Below are positions 22,681 through 33,445 of a stretch of DNA of 64,000 bases, piece after piece. Origin of the DNA: Persicaria tinctoria. Taxonomy: Eukaryota > Streptophyta > Magnoliopsida > Caryophyllales > Polygonaceae. The position numbers and the translations under genes are program-made. The notes beneath the pieces were generated by a model that made no database searches, had not been told where the DNA came from, and saw only the letters and a program-made list of their open reading frames with translations. Each line of letters starts with the position of its first letter. Position 1 is the first letter of the stretch. Location of the stretch: the NCBI GenBank assembly GCA_037127255.1, contig JBANSL010000001.1:39671001-39735000 (forward strand). The letters are read 5' to 3'.

Positions 22681-25367
22681 CGCAATTTGCTGCGGATCAA
22701 CTGCCATTTGTGCCGATCTGCGACCGTTACGCATGATGATGTGTAAAGGCTTCATAGGATGGCCTCACGAGACAACCAGGCCCTGTCTTGGCCTGCAGTC
22801 TTGTCAGCCAAATAGATCCGCATTACGATGCGTAACTATGACATCAAGTTCCCAAGCATGCGCTGGCTCGGTACGGGGCATGCAGTGTCTGTCGATTGTA
22901 CAGCTACGCATTTCGATGCGTATTATGTAAAGTTGGGGGCGCCTGGTTTCGATGCAAGCGGGCCCTACCGTGCAGTTTCGGTCACCACGTACTGATACGC
23001 ATGAGGATGCGTAGCTACTGAAGAAGTGACCACAAACAATGCACCCGACCCTCACCTGTTATGCAAGCATGAACCCATTTGATTACCCCAGGAAAACTAC
23101 GACACCGTAGAAAATGACGTGAACTAATATATTACGTTAACCTACAATAACTATTGTGCAAATACATCGTACTCAGCACTATATCAGAGTTAGTATTTTA
23201 CGTGACCCTTAGATCGTCACTATCACAACGTAGAGAATGACGTGAGTTAGAGGCCCGCTCTCCATCTTCTCCGTCCCAGAAGTGTGCTTGTTCGTACATT
23301 ATTAATCGGAAAATGGACGCCCTCCGCAGGTGTCGTAAAGAATACGTACTACTCACAAAGGAAAACCATTTTTCTTCTATCGCATTATAATCGATGTGCT
23401 TCACCGATCGTTACAAAACTTTGTAAAGACTTCGTAACATCTTTCATGGAGAAATATAGGGAAAAAAAACGCTACATGAAACAACAATGAATACAATAAC
23501 ACTACCACAGCTGTGTATTCGTATGTAAAAGGCAGGGGAGGCCTCTACAAAGGTTACGCACGTGGATGCGTAACATGTGCACGTGGAGATGCGTAAATGC
23601 TACGCATGTCAGTGCGCAACTATTCCGCAATATTTTGTCGTACGAGACACATTGTCTCAACGTGTCCCCTACTGCGAAGGAGGAAGAGCCATTCGTCGGC
23701 GGTCCACACTCTCATGTTAGTGCCCAACAGGCTATATCGCTTCTTCCAGCACCCGAGAATCCACCACATCGACCGGTCGACCCACCCCCGACAGGGCGAG
23801 AGTTTGAGGTTACACAACCGGCAGTGTATTTTCATCGTCCCTACCTCAAAGAGCTTCCATGATCTTTACCTTGGACTGTACAATGTGGTAGAATATATCA
23901 GTGTTGTACATGTGACTGACTTTTAGAGCATATGCTTAAGATTAATGGGGCTGCATTTATATAGATAGAAGGGACCCACGACGAAGCGGAGGTTTTCGAA
24001 GCTAAGTCTGAATATACGCTACCTCATGCGTATATATACGCAATAACATGCGGACCCTTAAATAAATACACTGCGACACTATCCAAGTTGAATATGTGGT
24101 TACGTTCGATACTTACAGTAGATTGAGCATACCGCAATCATTGCGGCATATTGAGTTGTGACAATGAGAATTGAACCAAAAAATGCCCAAAAATGATGTA
24201 AATTCCAACGATTGCGCAATGCATATGCGCACTACATCGCGCAATATATATCCGCATTTCGCTGCGGAACAATGCTTTTCAAACCTTATAAGCATATAGT
24301 GGAATAGTGTACTTCCCGTACAACAATGCTTTTCAAACCTTATATCTCCCGTATGAAATAAACACTTTAAAGATCATGGCAGTACTTTGATTTTAGATAT
24401 GTGGGGCGGAGTGAAGAGGTTGCGGAGGTGAGCAGACAGGTGGGGGTGCGTGCTGGCTCTTAAACTAGCTTTGTTCCTCTGGCCACGGCATATCGGCGGC
24501 CAGGACGAGCTTCGTCCCTCCAGCTAGAGTGTCTCCTATCATCAATCTCCGCCATCATCGAGTTTTGTTTTCTATCGATATAGTTTAATTTGATAAAGTA
24601 GATATGACACAACTGTTCAGACATGATGTACGACGTCGTACTGTAACCTATTGCCTAATGTCATAATATAACACAATCTCATTAACGAGTTCAATCATGA
24701 CAATAATTGGTTGTCAAAATAATCCTCTCTAACAAACGGAAATGGGATGCGTATATACCCGTGTATATCTCCACAATGTGATGTGTGTATATCCGCGTTT
24801 CGTCGCGAATGTCTGCGTAACTCCTGCGGAGGACAAAAATCCCTAAAAATACGAGTCCATCTGTTGTCGGTCCTCACATCCACATATGTGTCATTGGCAA
24901 CAGTATTTCATTATATGTGTGGTTTGAAGTCAATTTACGTTTCGAAGTGTGTAGAGATCGGTGAAACAATTTGGAATTGAATAGACCACGCTGCGCAGAA
25001 TCTTGTAGCAAATTGGTCGTATTCTGGCTCACGCTGTGAGGGTATGCAGGTGTAGAGCTGAACTGGTGTGGACGCCGAGTTTGGCTGCACATATACAACC
25101 AACAGCAAACACGCTACCGGTGGATACCACAAAATAGTACACACGTTTAAGTTTTAGTAATGTAACGTAATTATTTCAATGTAACGTAATTGTTTCAATG
25201 TAACGTAATTGTTTCAGTGTAATATAATTGTGTTACTTCGCACTGTAACGTAATTGTTTCAATTGATAATATATACTTTCAATTGTTTCAATTGTGTTAC
25301 GTCGCAGTGTAATTGTATTTAATCTACATTGTAAAAATACTGAAAGCCAATTGATAATATATCATTT
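22681..25367. other. Repetitive non-coding interior of the MULE, middle part
   Basis: No intact gene. It contains at least seven TACGCAT-N-ATGCGTA-type dyads (for example TTACGCACGTGGATGCGTAA near 23,555, CTACGCATTTCGATGCGTA near 22,911 and GATACGCATGAGGATGCGTA near 22,996). Motif copies lie near 23,393, 23,847, 24,370 and 24,955. The region 25,150-25,330 has a short AC/GTAACGTAATTG(T)TTCA repetition (about five units). Confidence 0.5.
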
Positions 25368-25822
25368 GTATTCGATATTGTACTTTACATTCCATATGAT
25401 GATTGTAGAACAACAATGTAAGGGTATACATGAAATTCAGTAACCAACAAATTGTCTAGTTTCAAAATTGTTTACACTTTATCGCACTGACCGACAACTT
25501 CGTCGCAGATACGTACATGCGAGTGACCAAGAACTGCATACCAGTCTTCTCTCTTTACTTGAACAATCGACGAATAGGCAACTCCAATCTGGTACTTGTT
25601 CAACTCACTTCATAATCAATACATGTTCGAACCTACCACGACGGGATGAGAAGTGGAATTTACAAGACTAGCGGTGTCTTCACGCCTCCTAACTCCAAAG
25701 TGCTTCCATGCTCTTTAGTTCTGGTGTAACTTTACAAAAGAGAATGTGGAAGTGCAATACATTTAAATGAATGTAAGACAGATATTAATAGAATGCAAGA
25801 GGATGTATATATACTTGTCCCG
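25368..25822 (+). repeat. Direct repeat R2 of an internal MULE duplication
   Basis: The second copy of the block at 22,225-22,680, with the same order of landmarks and roughly 10% divergence by eye. It carries a type I motif copy at 25,695 (CAAAGTGCTTCCATGCTCTT). It is followed by the dyads and the CCTATAAATA box that precede the compact hairpins. Confidence 0.85.
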
Positions 25823-26029
25823 CATTACGATGCGTACAACTACGCATGCCGATGCGTATCATGTCAACTTCGGGCTGCCGGTTTCGATGCAAGCGGGCCC
25901 TAGCGTGCAGTTGCAGTCGCCACGTACTACTACTGGGATTTCGCATTCGACTGCGTTACCACCCGCGTTAGCATGTGGATATATCCGCTTCGAACCGCGA
26001 AACAAAGCCCATTCCATCGACCCTGATCC

Positions 26030-26040
26030 CCTATAAATAC
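26030..26040 (+). promoter_or_regulatory. TATA box upstream of the tandem hairpins (unit k)
   Basis: CCTATAAATAC follows dyads CGCATTACGATGCGTAC (25,823), TACGCATGCCGATGCGTA (25,844) and a CGCATTCGACTGCG word. The next 90 bp are pyrimidine-rich, like a plant 5' leader. The hairpins start about 98 and 267 bp downstream. Confidence 0.6.
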
Positions 26041-26127
26041 GTCCCCTCCCCACCTCACTTCGTTGCACCCTCCGCTTTCTCTCTCCATAATTCCTATGTT
26101 CTATCGTCATTTATGGATGCCCGTAAA

Positions 26128-26200
26128 CTATCAAAGTGCTTCCGTGATCTTTATATAATCTCTATGAAGATTAGTCGAAGATCATGGAATACTTTGATAG
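26128..26200 (+). ncRNA. miRNA-precursor-like hairpin, type I
   Basis: The 5' arm contains CAAAGTGCTTCCGTGATCTT and the 3' arm AAGATCATGGAATACTTTGA. With the flanking bases they pair over about 23 nt with one single-base bulge and one G-U wobble, around a loop of about 26 nt. It lies downstream of a TATA box at 26,030. The arm is complementary, with few mismatches, to minus-orientation motif copies near 19,503 and 24,370. Size and pairing fit plant miRNA precursors, but transcription and processing are inference. A protein-binding inverted repeat is the main alternative. Confidence 0.5.
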
Positions 26201-26296
26201 ATTATCCGGTTATCCAATGGACCAACTTTAGCAGCGATTTCCATAGAACTCAAAATATTATTTCCGAATGGGTGTGCGTTGTCGAATATCAATATA

Positions 26297-26370
26297 TTAT
26301 CAAAGTGTTTCACCGATCTTTTGCTACAATTCCTACGAATTTAAGTAAAGATTGGTGAACATTTTGATGA
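26297..26370 (+). ncRNA. miRNA-precursor-like hairpin, type II
   Basis: The 5' arm contains CAAAGTGTTTCACCGATCTT and the 3' arm AAGATTGGTGAACATTTTGA. They pair over about 24 nt with one extra base and a few wobble or mismatch positions, around a loop of about 26 nt. It is on the same side of the same TATA box as the type I hairpin, 97 bp further on. Its 5' arm is nearly perfectly complementary to motif copies near 20,311, 21,979 and 24,955. Confidence 0.5.
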
Positions 26371-27313
26371 CATATCCGAATATTCATTCCAAATATCGTC
26401 AATTCTACTTGCATGACTGCGTTGCATTATTCGTGGAACACACTACTATAATAGTGTTTTTTATGTAACCTTAACTAAAATCTTCATACAAGTGGTGTAA
26501 TTGTTCAAGTTGTATGATGAAATTGATAACTATGTTGCGTAGTCGTTTGGACGGGTTGTTTTAATGTGTTATACAGTGTAAATATTTACCTTGTAATGTT
26601 TGACAATTTTAAATACCACGTGGGTTGTCCTCCTTTTTCTAAACTCCCACATTATGCAGTTGTATAACGATTACAAAATAGTGATCAATTATGAAAATTT
26701 TCTCAAATCTTTATAGTTATTCAGTATCCATCGCCGTATCGATATTTACCATTGACAATCTGCACTGGTATTAGTAACATGTTGTATCTATCACGTATGG
26801 AAAATTCATCGCATAATACCAACGCACGACGTTGCAGACCATTTAAGCCGTTCAAATTTCAAATTTGTCCAGCGGCAACGGCCGAATTCATTACGCATGA
26901 TGATGCGTTACGGCACGCACTTTCGCAACGGTCGACTTCCGACCACACCTTCATGCGAAGAATGGCCCAAGTTGCCTACCACCTCCGCGAGGCTCCATTG
27001 TTCCGCACTTTGTGGCGTACGATTACGCAACCTGCTCCGTCGTGCATTCCCACAACTACGCAAGTGGCTGCAGAACTAAACGCGCCTTTCAACGGTCCTG
27101 TCACATCATGTGGGCCCCTTATTACGCATCGGTCCTCTCCGCATGACGTTGCGGAGTAATTAGGCCCACTGACAAATACTATAATTGTCGATTAGAGCTG
27201 ACAACAAATAGTAAGCGTCGCTTCATTCCCCAATCGTCGAACTCTTTCTCTCCTCATCTCTCAAATCCTTCCCCCCCCCCCCCGCGGCATATCCTCTTTG
27301 GCTTTGCGTTGCC
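26371..27313 (+). other. Upstream region of the MULE transposase gene
   Basis: AT-rich to about 26,870, then moderately GC-rich with many dyad words, such as TTACGCATGATGATGCGTTA (26,889) and CCGCATGACGTTGCGGA (27,140). A pyrimidine-rich leader with a C run near 27,268-27,283 ends at the ATG at 27,314. An open stretch at 26,752-27,159 is rich in these dyads and is not convincing as a gene. No clear TATA box was seen next to the start. Confidence 0.45.
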
Positions 27314-27603
27314 ATGTCTTCTATCGATCCCGTCGAACGCGTTTCCGTCGATGACATACCAATAGAACAGTTCTCCGTCGACGAGGTATGCTTCGTTTCC
27401 TACCATTTTCATCACATTCACAACAACAAATTTGTTACTCTCCGTCTAACATATGCACGCAACTCACAAAATTGAATAGGACGCAGACGTCAACGCCTCA
27501 ATAGAAATGCCAGATTTCACAGATATTTTTACAACCAACCGGGAGTGGACAAATCGCGACGAGATGGTTCGGACATTCCAAGACCCCTACAAAAAAAAAT
27601 TGC

Positions 27604-27820
27604 ATTTGCCACGCATGGTAGCAACGGCAAAGGATTTGTCGTGGCCAATACGTAAAAAAAAAACAAATTAGCCACGAATGGTAGCAACGGCAAGGTTTGC
27701 CGTGGCCATTAGACAACAAAACATAAAGTAGCCACACATGGTAGCAACGGCACGGATTTGTCGTGGCAATCGAGTTGGTTTTTATGATGTCATAGCCACG
27801 GCAGTGGAGTCCCGTAGCTA
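27604..27820. repeat. Left subterminal repeat array of the CACTA element
   Basis: Three tandem units of about 57-65 bp, each with GCCAC(G/A)(C/A)ATGGTAGCAACG followed by a GTCGTGGC or GCCGTGGC word. A GCCACGGCAGTGGAGTCCCG segment follows. The right counterpart is 33,150-33,440. Confidence 0.8.
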
Positions 27821-27959
27821 AATTGAGTAATTTTTTTTTAAAAAAAAAAGTAAAAAGGAATTATAGAAAGAGAATATATAAAAAATTTGATTTTTTCTAT
27901 GAAAACTTAAAAATAATTTGATTGTTGTTTGGGCGGGTATAGTTCCCGGGTTGTGAAAA

Positions 27960-28310
27960 TTAGGGGTTTCATTCTAACCCTAAAACCACTCTCATCTCTC
28001 CTCTCTGGCCGCTCTCATCTCTCATTCTCTCTGGTTGCTCTCAACTGATAGTCGCTCCGCTCTGTCGTCGTCACTCTCTCTTGCGGCCTTTCGCTCTCAT
28101 CTCTCTGCTCTCCCTCGCCCTGCTCCATTGTTGATCTTCTCTCTCGCGCTCTCCTCTCCGCTCTCATCTCTCTGCACTCTCTAGGCTCGACAGTCAGATC
28201 TGGTCCCCTCGCCCTCGTCATCGTCTCCGCTCTTCCCTCAATTCGACTCGTGAGGGACTCAGATGGGGTCTCTTGAAGCTCCAACAATGGTGATCTATCT
28301 TATTCATTTC
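27960..28310 (+). other. Promoter/5'-leader-like CT-rich segment in the CACTA element
   Basis: AACCCTAAAACCAC followed by about 200 bp of CTCTCATCTCTC-type repetitions, then ATGGGGTCTCTTGAAGCTCC at 28,263. The composition resembles a plant 5' UTR, possibly captured with one of the gene fragments. It could drive a chimeric transcript over the downstream fragments. Confidence 0.4.
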
Positions 28311-28813
28311 ATTCCATGCTCCTTGATTTTTAGTTCTGTTTCTGCTTCTCTGCTTGCGTTGTTAGATTTATTAGACATATACTAGGTGAGACTTTGTCCA
28401 TTCCTTTTTCCTTATGAAGTAACGGTTAGGTTTTTTGGCTCCCTATTTCTATAAATTTGCTTGGTTCTGTAGTTGGTTTGATTTTCAATTGATGTTAAAG
28501 TGTCAAGTATCGTGCTTTGTGTTCGCTCTATCTTGTGGTGTTCGGTGAAAATTTGCGTTTTCGGTTACATATTCGTGCTCCTTGATTCCATAGGGTTTTC
28601 TTTTCTCTTCAATTGAATTTAATTGATTCCCTAGGGTTGTAATTGTTTTTCTACTTGTTCGATTGCAGATTTCAAGTGGTAATTGAATGTCCAAACCTCC
28701 ATTGAGAGCTCCATTTGTTACAGAGTTCCAGTTATGATCTCCATATCATGCTAGTAGATCTCTCTGAAGTATTTAGAGAAGGCTCTTCTGATGCTCTTGA
28801 GGTTCATTTGTAG

Positions 28814-28892
28814 GTCATGCCAAACCTTTATGGAAATCTTGTTGCAAATATAGTTGCAGGTATAGCTGGTGGTACTGGAGTCATGCCTGGAG
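28814..28892 (+). pseudogene. Captured exon of NAD-isocitrate dehydrogenase (regulatory-type subunit)
   Basis: A single exon bounded by AG|GTC and G|GTAAGA encodes [20 protein letters not shown] followed by TGVMPGG. This matches the conserved segment of plant mitochondrial IDH regulatory subunits. No neighbouring IDH exon was recognised on either side, so this is a fragment. The splice sites look intact. Confidence 0.8.
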
Positions 28893-29397
28893 GTAAGATC
28901 CTTCATTTTAAATATTATTGCAAGTGTTTAGCACATTAAATAATATGTGCAGAGAATACAATCAAACCATATTTTTTAGTTGTACATGATTACACTTATT
29001 TAAGGTCACATTTTAAGGTCGGTTTTGTCATCCTCCCAAGTGTCAAAGAAGATATTTTGCTTCTCTGCTAATCTTTGTCTCAGTGTGGCTGGAGCTTTTA
29101 AAATGAACCAGAGGATATTCTTAGTCAGTTTCAAATGGGTCATTGATAATATTGTTGATGTTGTAGAATTTGAGAACTCGTTCATTTAGTCTAATAATGG
29201 AGCTGATATAGTCGCTAATATGAATAATAGTAGTTTATTAACCTTTTTTTAGTCTTACCACTTTGAATTTAAAGAATTTGGGCTATTAAGACTATTTCAT
29301 TCTAATTAATCAGGCTAGTTAGATGTGTATATTATTAAACTAAGCAACTTCTGTTTACTAGCTTATTTGTGTTTTTTTTAAACCCTTTCTCTTGCAG

Positions 29398-29533
29398 TTC
29401 TCTGCTGCACCAGGAGGTCGGTGGAGTAGATTCGAAACTTACTTTCCCATATAAAGGACATTGGAAATCTGGGGCTCCGTTCTAAAATTTGTCTTTAAAG
29501 CATGGCTGGATAATCAGAAGTTTTCTTATCTTG
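29398..29533 (+). pseudogene. Captured exon of an ABC1-like kinase (OSA1/ABC1K8-like) gene
   Basis: After the acceptor TTGCAG the exon reads GGRWSRFETYFPI, a TAA stop, then RTLEIWGSVLKFVFKAWLDN and QKFSYL up to a GTTAGT donor. Plant ABC1K proteins of the OSA1 type have a very similar segment ending in an extended linker before the kinase core. The stop stands where Gln is expected. Family membership rests on remembered similarity of this short segment, so the exact paralogue is uncertain. Confidence 0.6.
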
Positions 29534-29626
29534 GTTAGTCATCTCTTGAGATAGGAGATACTTCAGTATATTGTTGTGTGACTTCACATTCTAATATCTA
29601 CTATTTTGTTTTGGGTTGTTTAAAAG

Positions 29627-30665
29627 GTTGGGACGGCAGTTGTCGCTAGGGATGATGGAAGGTTTGCTCTTGGAAGACTCGGTTCCCTTTGTGAACAAGT
29701 AATTGAGTCTTTCTTTAATTTGTCCTTTTTCTTTATCCTTCTTGAGTCTAGCACTTAAACCTTGCTAAATTTACAACTGCAGATAAAAGAGCTAAATTAT
29801 CAAGGATATGAAGTGATTTTAGTTTCTTCGGGTGTTGTTAGCATGGGTCGCCAGAGGCTCAAGCATAGGAAATTAATGAACAGCAGGTTTTAAGTTATTT
29901 TGCCTTTCAATTATTTATCATGGGATATTTTGAACTTGTTTGTTTTTAGAATTTTTTTATTTCTCACTTAAATATTGGAACTCAATGCTTAGGGGGAAAC
30001 AAATTTGCGAGATTAAGGACCAAGCTTGGTTACACAAACATGTTTGTTATTCGTTGCATGTTCCTTCACATCGATGCTGACTTAAATATATCAAACATTG
30101 ATGTCAAATGTAGATTAAACTGCATTTATTGATTTGGTTTGGTCCTTTGATATATAAGACTGAATTTGGACTAAAATTGTTTTGAAGAAAACACACTATT
30201 GTATGAGATACTTACTCAATCTTTTAGACTGATTGTAGAAACCAAAAGAGCATTGCAACAGCCCATGCCTGAGATTTACAATTCTTCCATTATTTTCTTT
30301 TTAGTTTTGTTGACCTTCAGAATCCGCAATTAGAACTTGATGGCAAGGCATGCGCAGCTGTTGGACAAATTGGTCTTATGGCATTGTATGATTCATTGTT
30401 TAGCCATGTAAGTGGGAACATCTAATACTGTTGTATCTGTTTGTGTGTTTTGGTGTACATATTGCGGTTTGTTTTCACTTTTCTGATCGTTTACTTTATA
30501 CAGCTGGATGTAACATCTGCTCAGCTTCTTGTGATGGATAATGATTTTAGAGACCCCAACTTGAGGTCACAGTTGTCTGAAACGGTGAACTCATTGCTAT
30601 CTCTTAAGGTCGTTCTCATATTTAATGAGAATGATGGTATAAGTACCCGAAGAGCTCTTTATGAG
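29627..30665 (+). pseudogene. P5CS: Captured four-exon piece of delta-1-pyrroline-5-carboxylate synthase
   Basis: Exons 29,627-29,698, 29,783-29,886, 30,305-30,407 and 30,504-30,665 all have AG/GT borders and join in frame. They read [20 protein letters not shown], then [18 protein letters not shown], then [20 protein letters not shown], then [17 protein letters not shown] and [16 protein letters not shown]. This is the central part of the glutamate-5-kinase domain of the proline-biosynthesis enzyme P5CS. The first part of the kinase domain and the whole reductase domain are absent. Introns are kept, so capture was at the DNA level. There are no stops in the 147 codons. Confidence 0.93.
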
Positions 30666-33140
30666 GTATGTTTCAATTTCTCCGTGTTCATATCATATGA
30701 GAAGAAGCACATGCTGATTATTTGGATATATTTCCAATTTGCATCTTTGGTATCCATGCTGATTTGTTCAACTGCTTTTTTTCTTTTAAGGCTATGCATC
30801 TTTTAATCCACTGATATCCCTATTTTATGTGTATGGTCACTGATTAAGGGTCTCATAGAAACATAAGACCCTTTATGTAGTGATATAGTGATATTACCTG
30901 TTTCAATTCTAGCATTGGTCTTCTATATGAAATAGCATGTGATGTTGCATCCTGTACTTTCAGTTTAACGTCCATCTGTCATTAGTGCATAATCAAGTCA
31001 TTTAGAATTCGGAAATGTCAGAATGAACTAAACAGATGTTTTGTTTGGTGCTTCTATAGAACCTAATTTAAATTATCTCTTGCAGTGGGTTTGCAGTCTG
31101 TTATTGTCATCCTTATACAATCCTTTATTTACTTCTATCTCTTTAGCGTGTTTGTGGTGTAAGTTATGTTGTTGACGCTTTTTCATGTGGTTCATGGGTT
31201 TGTGAATCTTGTGTTAAAGTAAACTGGTAGTTCTATTAAAAATCATTGGGTTATTATTACTCTTGTCCTTTATTTTAATATTACCTTGAAGAGTTCTTTG
31301 GTTCTCCCCTCTCTTCATGTATATACTGCCCAAGTGACTAAGGCATGTGCTCTCCTATAGGTTACTTCTGTTGCCCGCATACTTGGTTCATCTTGAGCAG
31401 ACTGGCAACAATTATTTGCAGCTACCATGCAAGTATTCGTATATGTATGACTACATTCTTGCACTTTTTGCAACTTATTTTGCTGAAATGCTTTTAGACG
31501 TGATAAGCTTGTTATTTGGAGTATGTTTGAATTGCCTGCTTTCCTTTTCATGTATACACGTGGCCAAGCCGTTGTTAATCATGAGAGGCTTAGGAGAAGC
31601 TTTACATGCGTAGTAGTCATGATTCAAGCTTCTTGAAAACATACTAGTAACTTTTAGGAGTGTATAATTATCATGCATCTTGATTAATAATATGGTTTAG
31701 AAATCCTGTTCGCAGAATTTAACTAACAAAAAAAATCTGAATACATCTCACAAATCCTTATTGGCTTGAAATATGAATACTTCTACTAAAGAGTTAGGCT
31801 CTCCTATCAAATTCATGAAAAAAGATAATAAGTTAGTAAGATTTAAAGAGGAAATTTGTGCATTAAAAAAGATAATAATTTTAACCAATTGTTGTTCATA
31901 ACTATAATGAATAACGTAATCAGTGCATGAAATTTGTGCATGAAAAAAGATAATAATTTTAACCAATTGTTGTTCATACTTGAAAAGCAATCCTTCTATA
32001 AGTATGTTCAATGTCCATGATTCGTGGACAATTAAGTGGAAAAAAGAATGTGAGTGATGCTTCTTTTTAATGTGGTTATATAATTGGGCTTTTTTTCTTT
32101 TGATTCATTTACTGGGTAGCATTGTCTTTCCATGTTTGGCTATATCTTTTGATGTTTTAGTTTCATGTTTTCTTGTATCTTAAAATTCATTTTCTTAGTT
32201 CAAATTTTATATATTTCTGTGATCTTCAAGGGAATCCATTAGGCGTAATGTGATGGGTGCAAGGAGCTGTTGTGCTAGGTGTACCTCGAAAAGCTACAAT
32301 AAAGGAGGTATGCAATTTCCACTGCCAAGTTCATTTCAAACTGTACATGTTACTGCTATTGCTATGCTTGTATTGGGAAACTATAATCCTGCTCATCCTG
32401 GATAATGTTTTCCTTTGAAAGAAAAAAATGTATCATTTGATCAGAGTGTTGTCAATTGGAGCTCTGTCCTTACCTGACCTATTTACCTTCTTCTCTTCTT
32501 TCATCCTACTCTAATATTGGATGGATTGTATTGTGCAATTGTCAATGCATCACACTTCTTTCATCTTTCCTTGATGACATTGGATTGATTTTTTTTTTGG
32601 CCCTTTGATTTATTTGTAGCTAAAATGAAATTTCTCTAGTTCAGCTTGGGAACTTGTTATGTTGTTTTTACTATTGCTTGGTTTATTTTTATTTTATTTT
32701 TTTGGCCTTTTGACTTACTCTTGCTTGTTTTTTCTTTATGAATTAGCATAATTTATTGCTCTTTATAACATGATATGCAATTTTTAAAACAGGAATATGA
32801 AAACTTTTATCTCGAAAGAAGATTCTTAGGAATTGTCGTCTAAGCTAGAAGCCAGCGGAGCTAGAACAGAGCATTCAGGAACCTTGCAATATGAGGTAGT
32901 GAAGAAGAGTCAATTTAGCACCAATATAGTATGCTTTTGTTTGGCTCCATGTGTATGTATGTATACAAGCATTTTGTCAGAATGTATATATACTTTCAAA
33001 CAAATGTATGTGATTAGAGTTTTAAATTTATGTTATATGAAAGATTTATTATGGTTGTAACCTATTTGTGAAGTCGTCATTGATTACATTAGATTAAAAT
33101 GAAAACAGGGAAGAAATTGGTGAAATACAAAAAAAAGGGA
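30666..33140. other. Remaining interior of the CACTA element
   Basis: AT-rich intron-like sequence. Near 31,850-31,985 a block of about 55 bp (GATAATAATTTTAACCAATT core) is duplicated with a period of about 78 bp. A possible further exon (about 32,230-32,308, ending at GGAG|GTATGC) and an open segment at 32,833-33,060 could be pieces of other captured genes. I do not recognise them. Confidence 0.4.
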
Positions 33141-33149
33141 AAATGTCTT

Positions 33150-33445
33150 ACCATTGGCCACGGCTTCTTGCCGTCGCAAACTGAAAAAAGAAGACAAGAA
33201 TGCTAGCCACGGCAAGAATTTCGTAGCCACGGCAGCCAACTGTCGCAAATATTTTGGCCCAATTCGCTTCGCAAGCTTTTTTGCCGTGGCTTGGCCGTGG
33301 CTAATTGAGCTAGCGACGGCAAATCCCGTAGCTAGACTCTTTTGCCACCACAGGTTTCCCCACGGCTTGTTTGCCGTGGCTATAGCCGTGGCTATTACTC
33401 TTTCGCCACGGCAAATGGCCTTTCAGCCACGGTAAACATTCGTTG
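33150..33445. repeat. Right subterminal repeats of the CACTA element
   Basis: At least ten GCCACGGC/GCCGTGGC words in alternating orientation (for example GCCACGGCTTCTTGCCGTCG and TTGCCGTGGCTTGGCCGTGG). They form potential hairpins next to the right terminus. Confidence 0.8.

Noticed and set aside
26752..27159. 135-codon plus-strand frame upstream of the transposase
   Set aside because: Rich in the element's dyad words and not similar to anything recognised; more likely promoter/subterminal sequence.
32833..33060. 75-codon frame near the right end of the CACTA element
   Set aside because: May be part of another captured exon, but I could not recognise it and the second half is AT-rich non-coding-like sequence.
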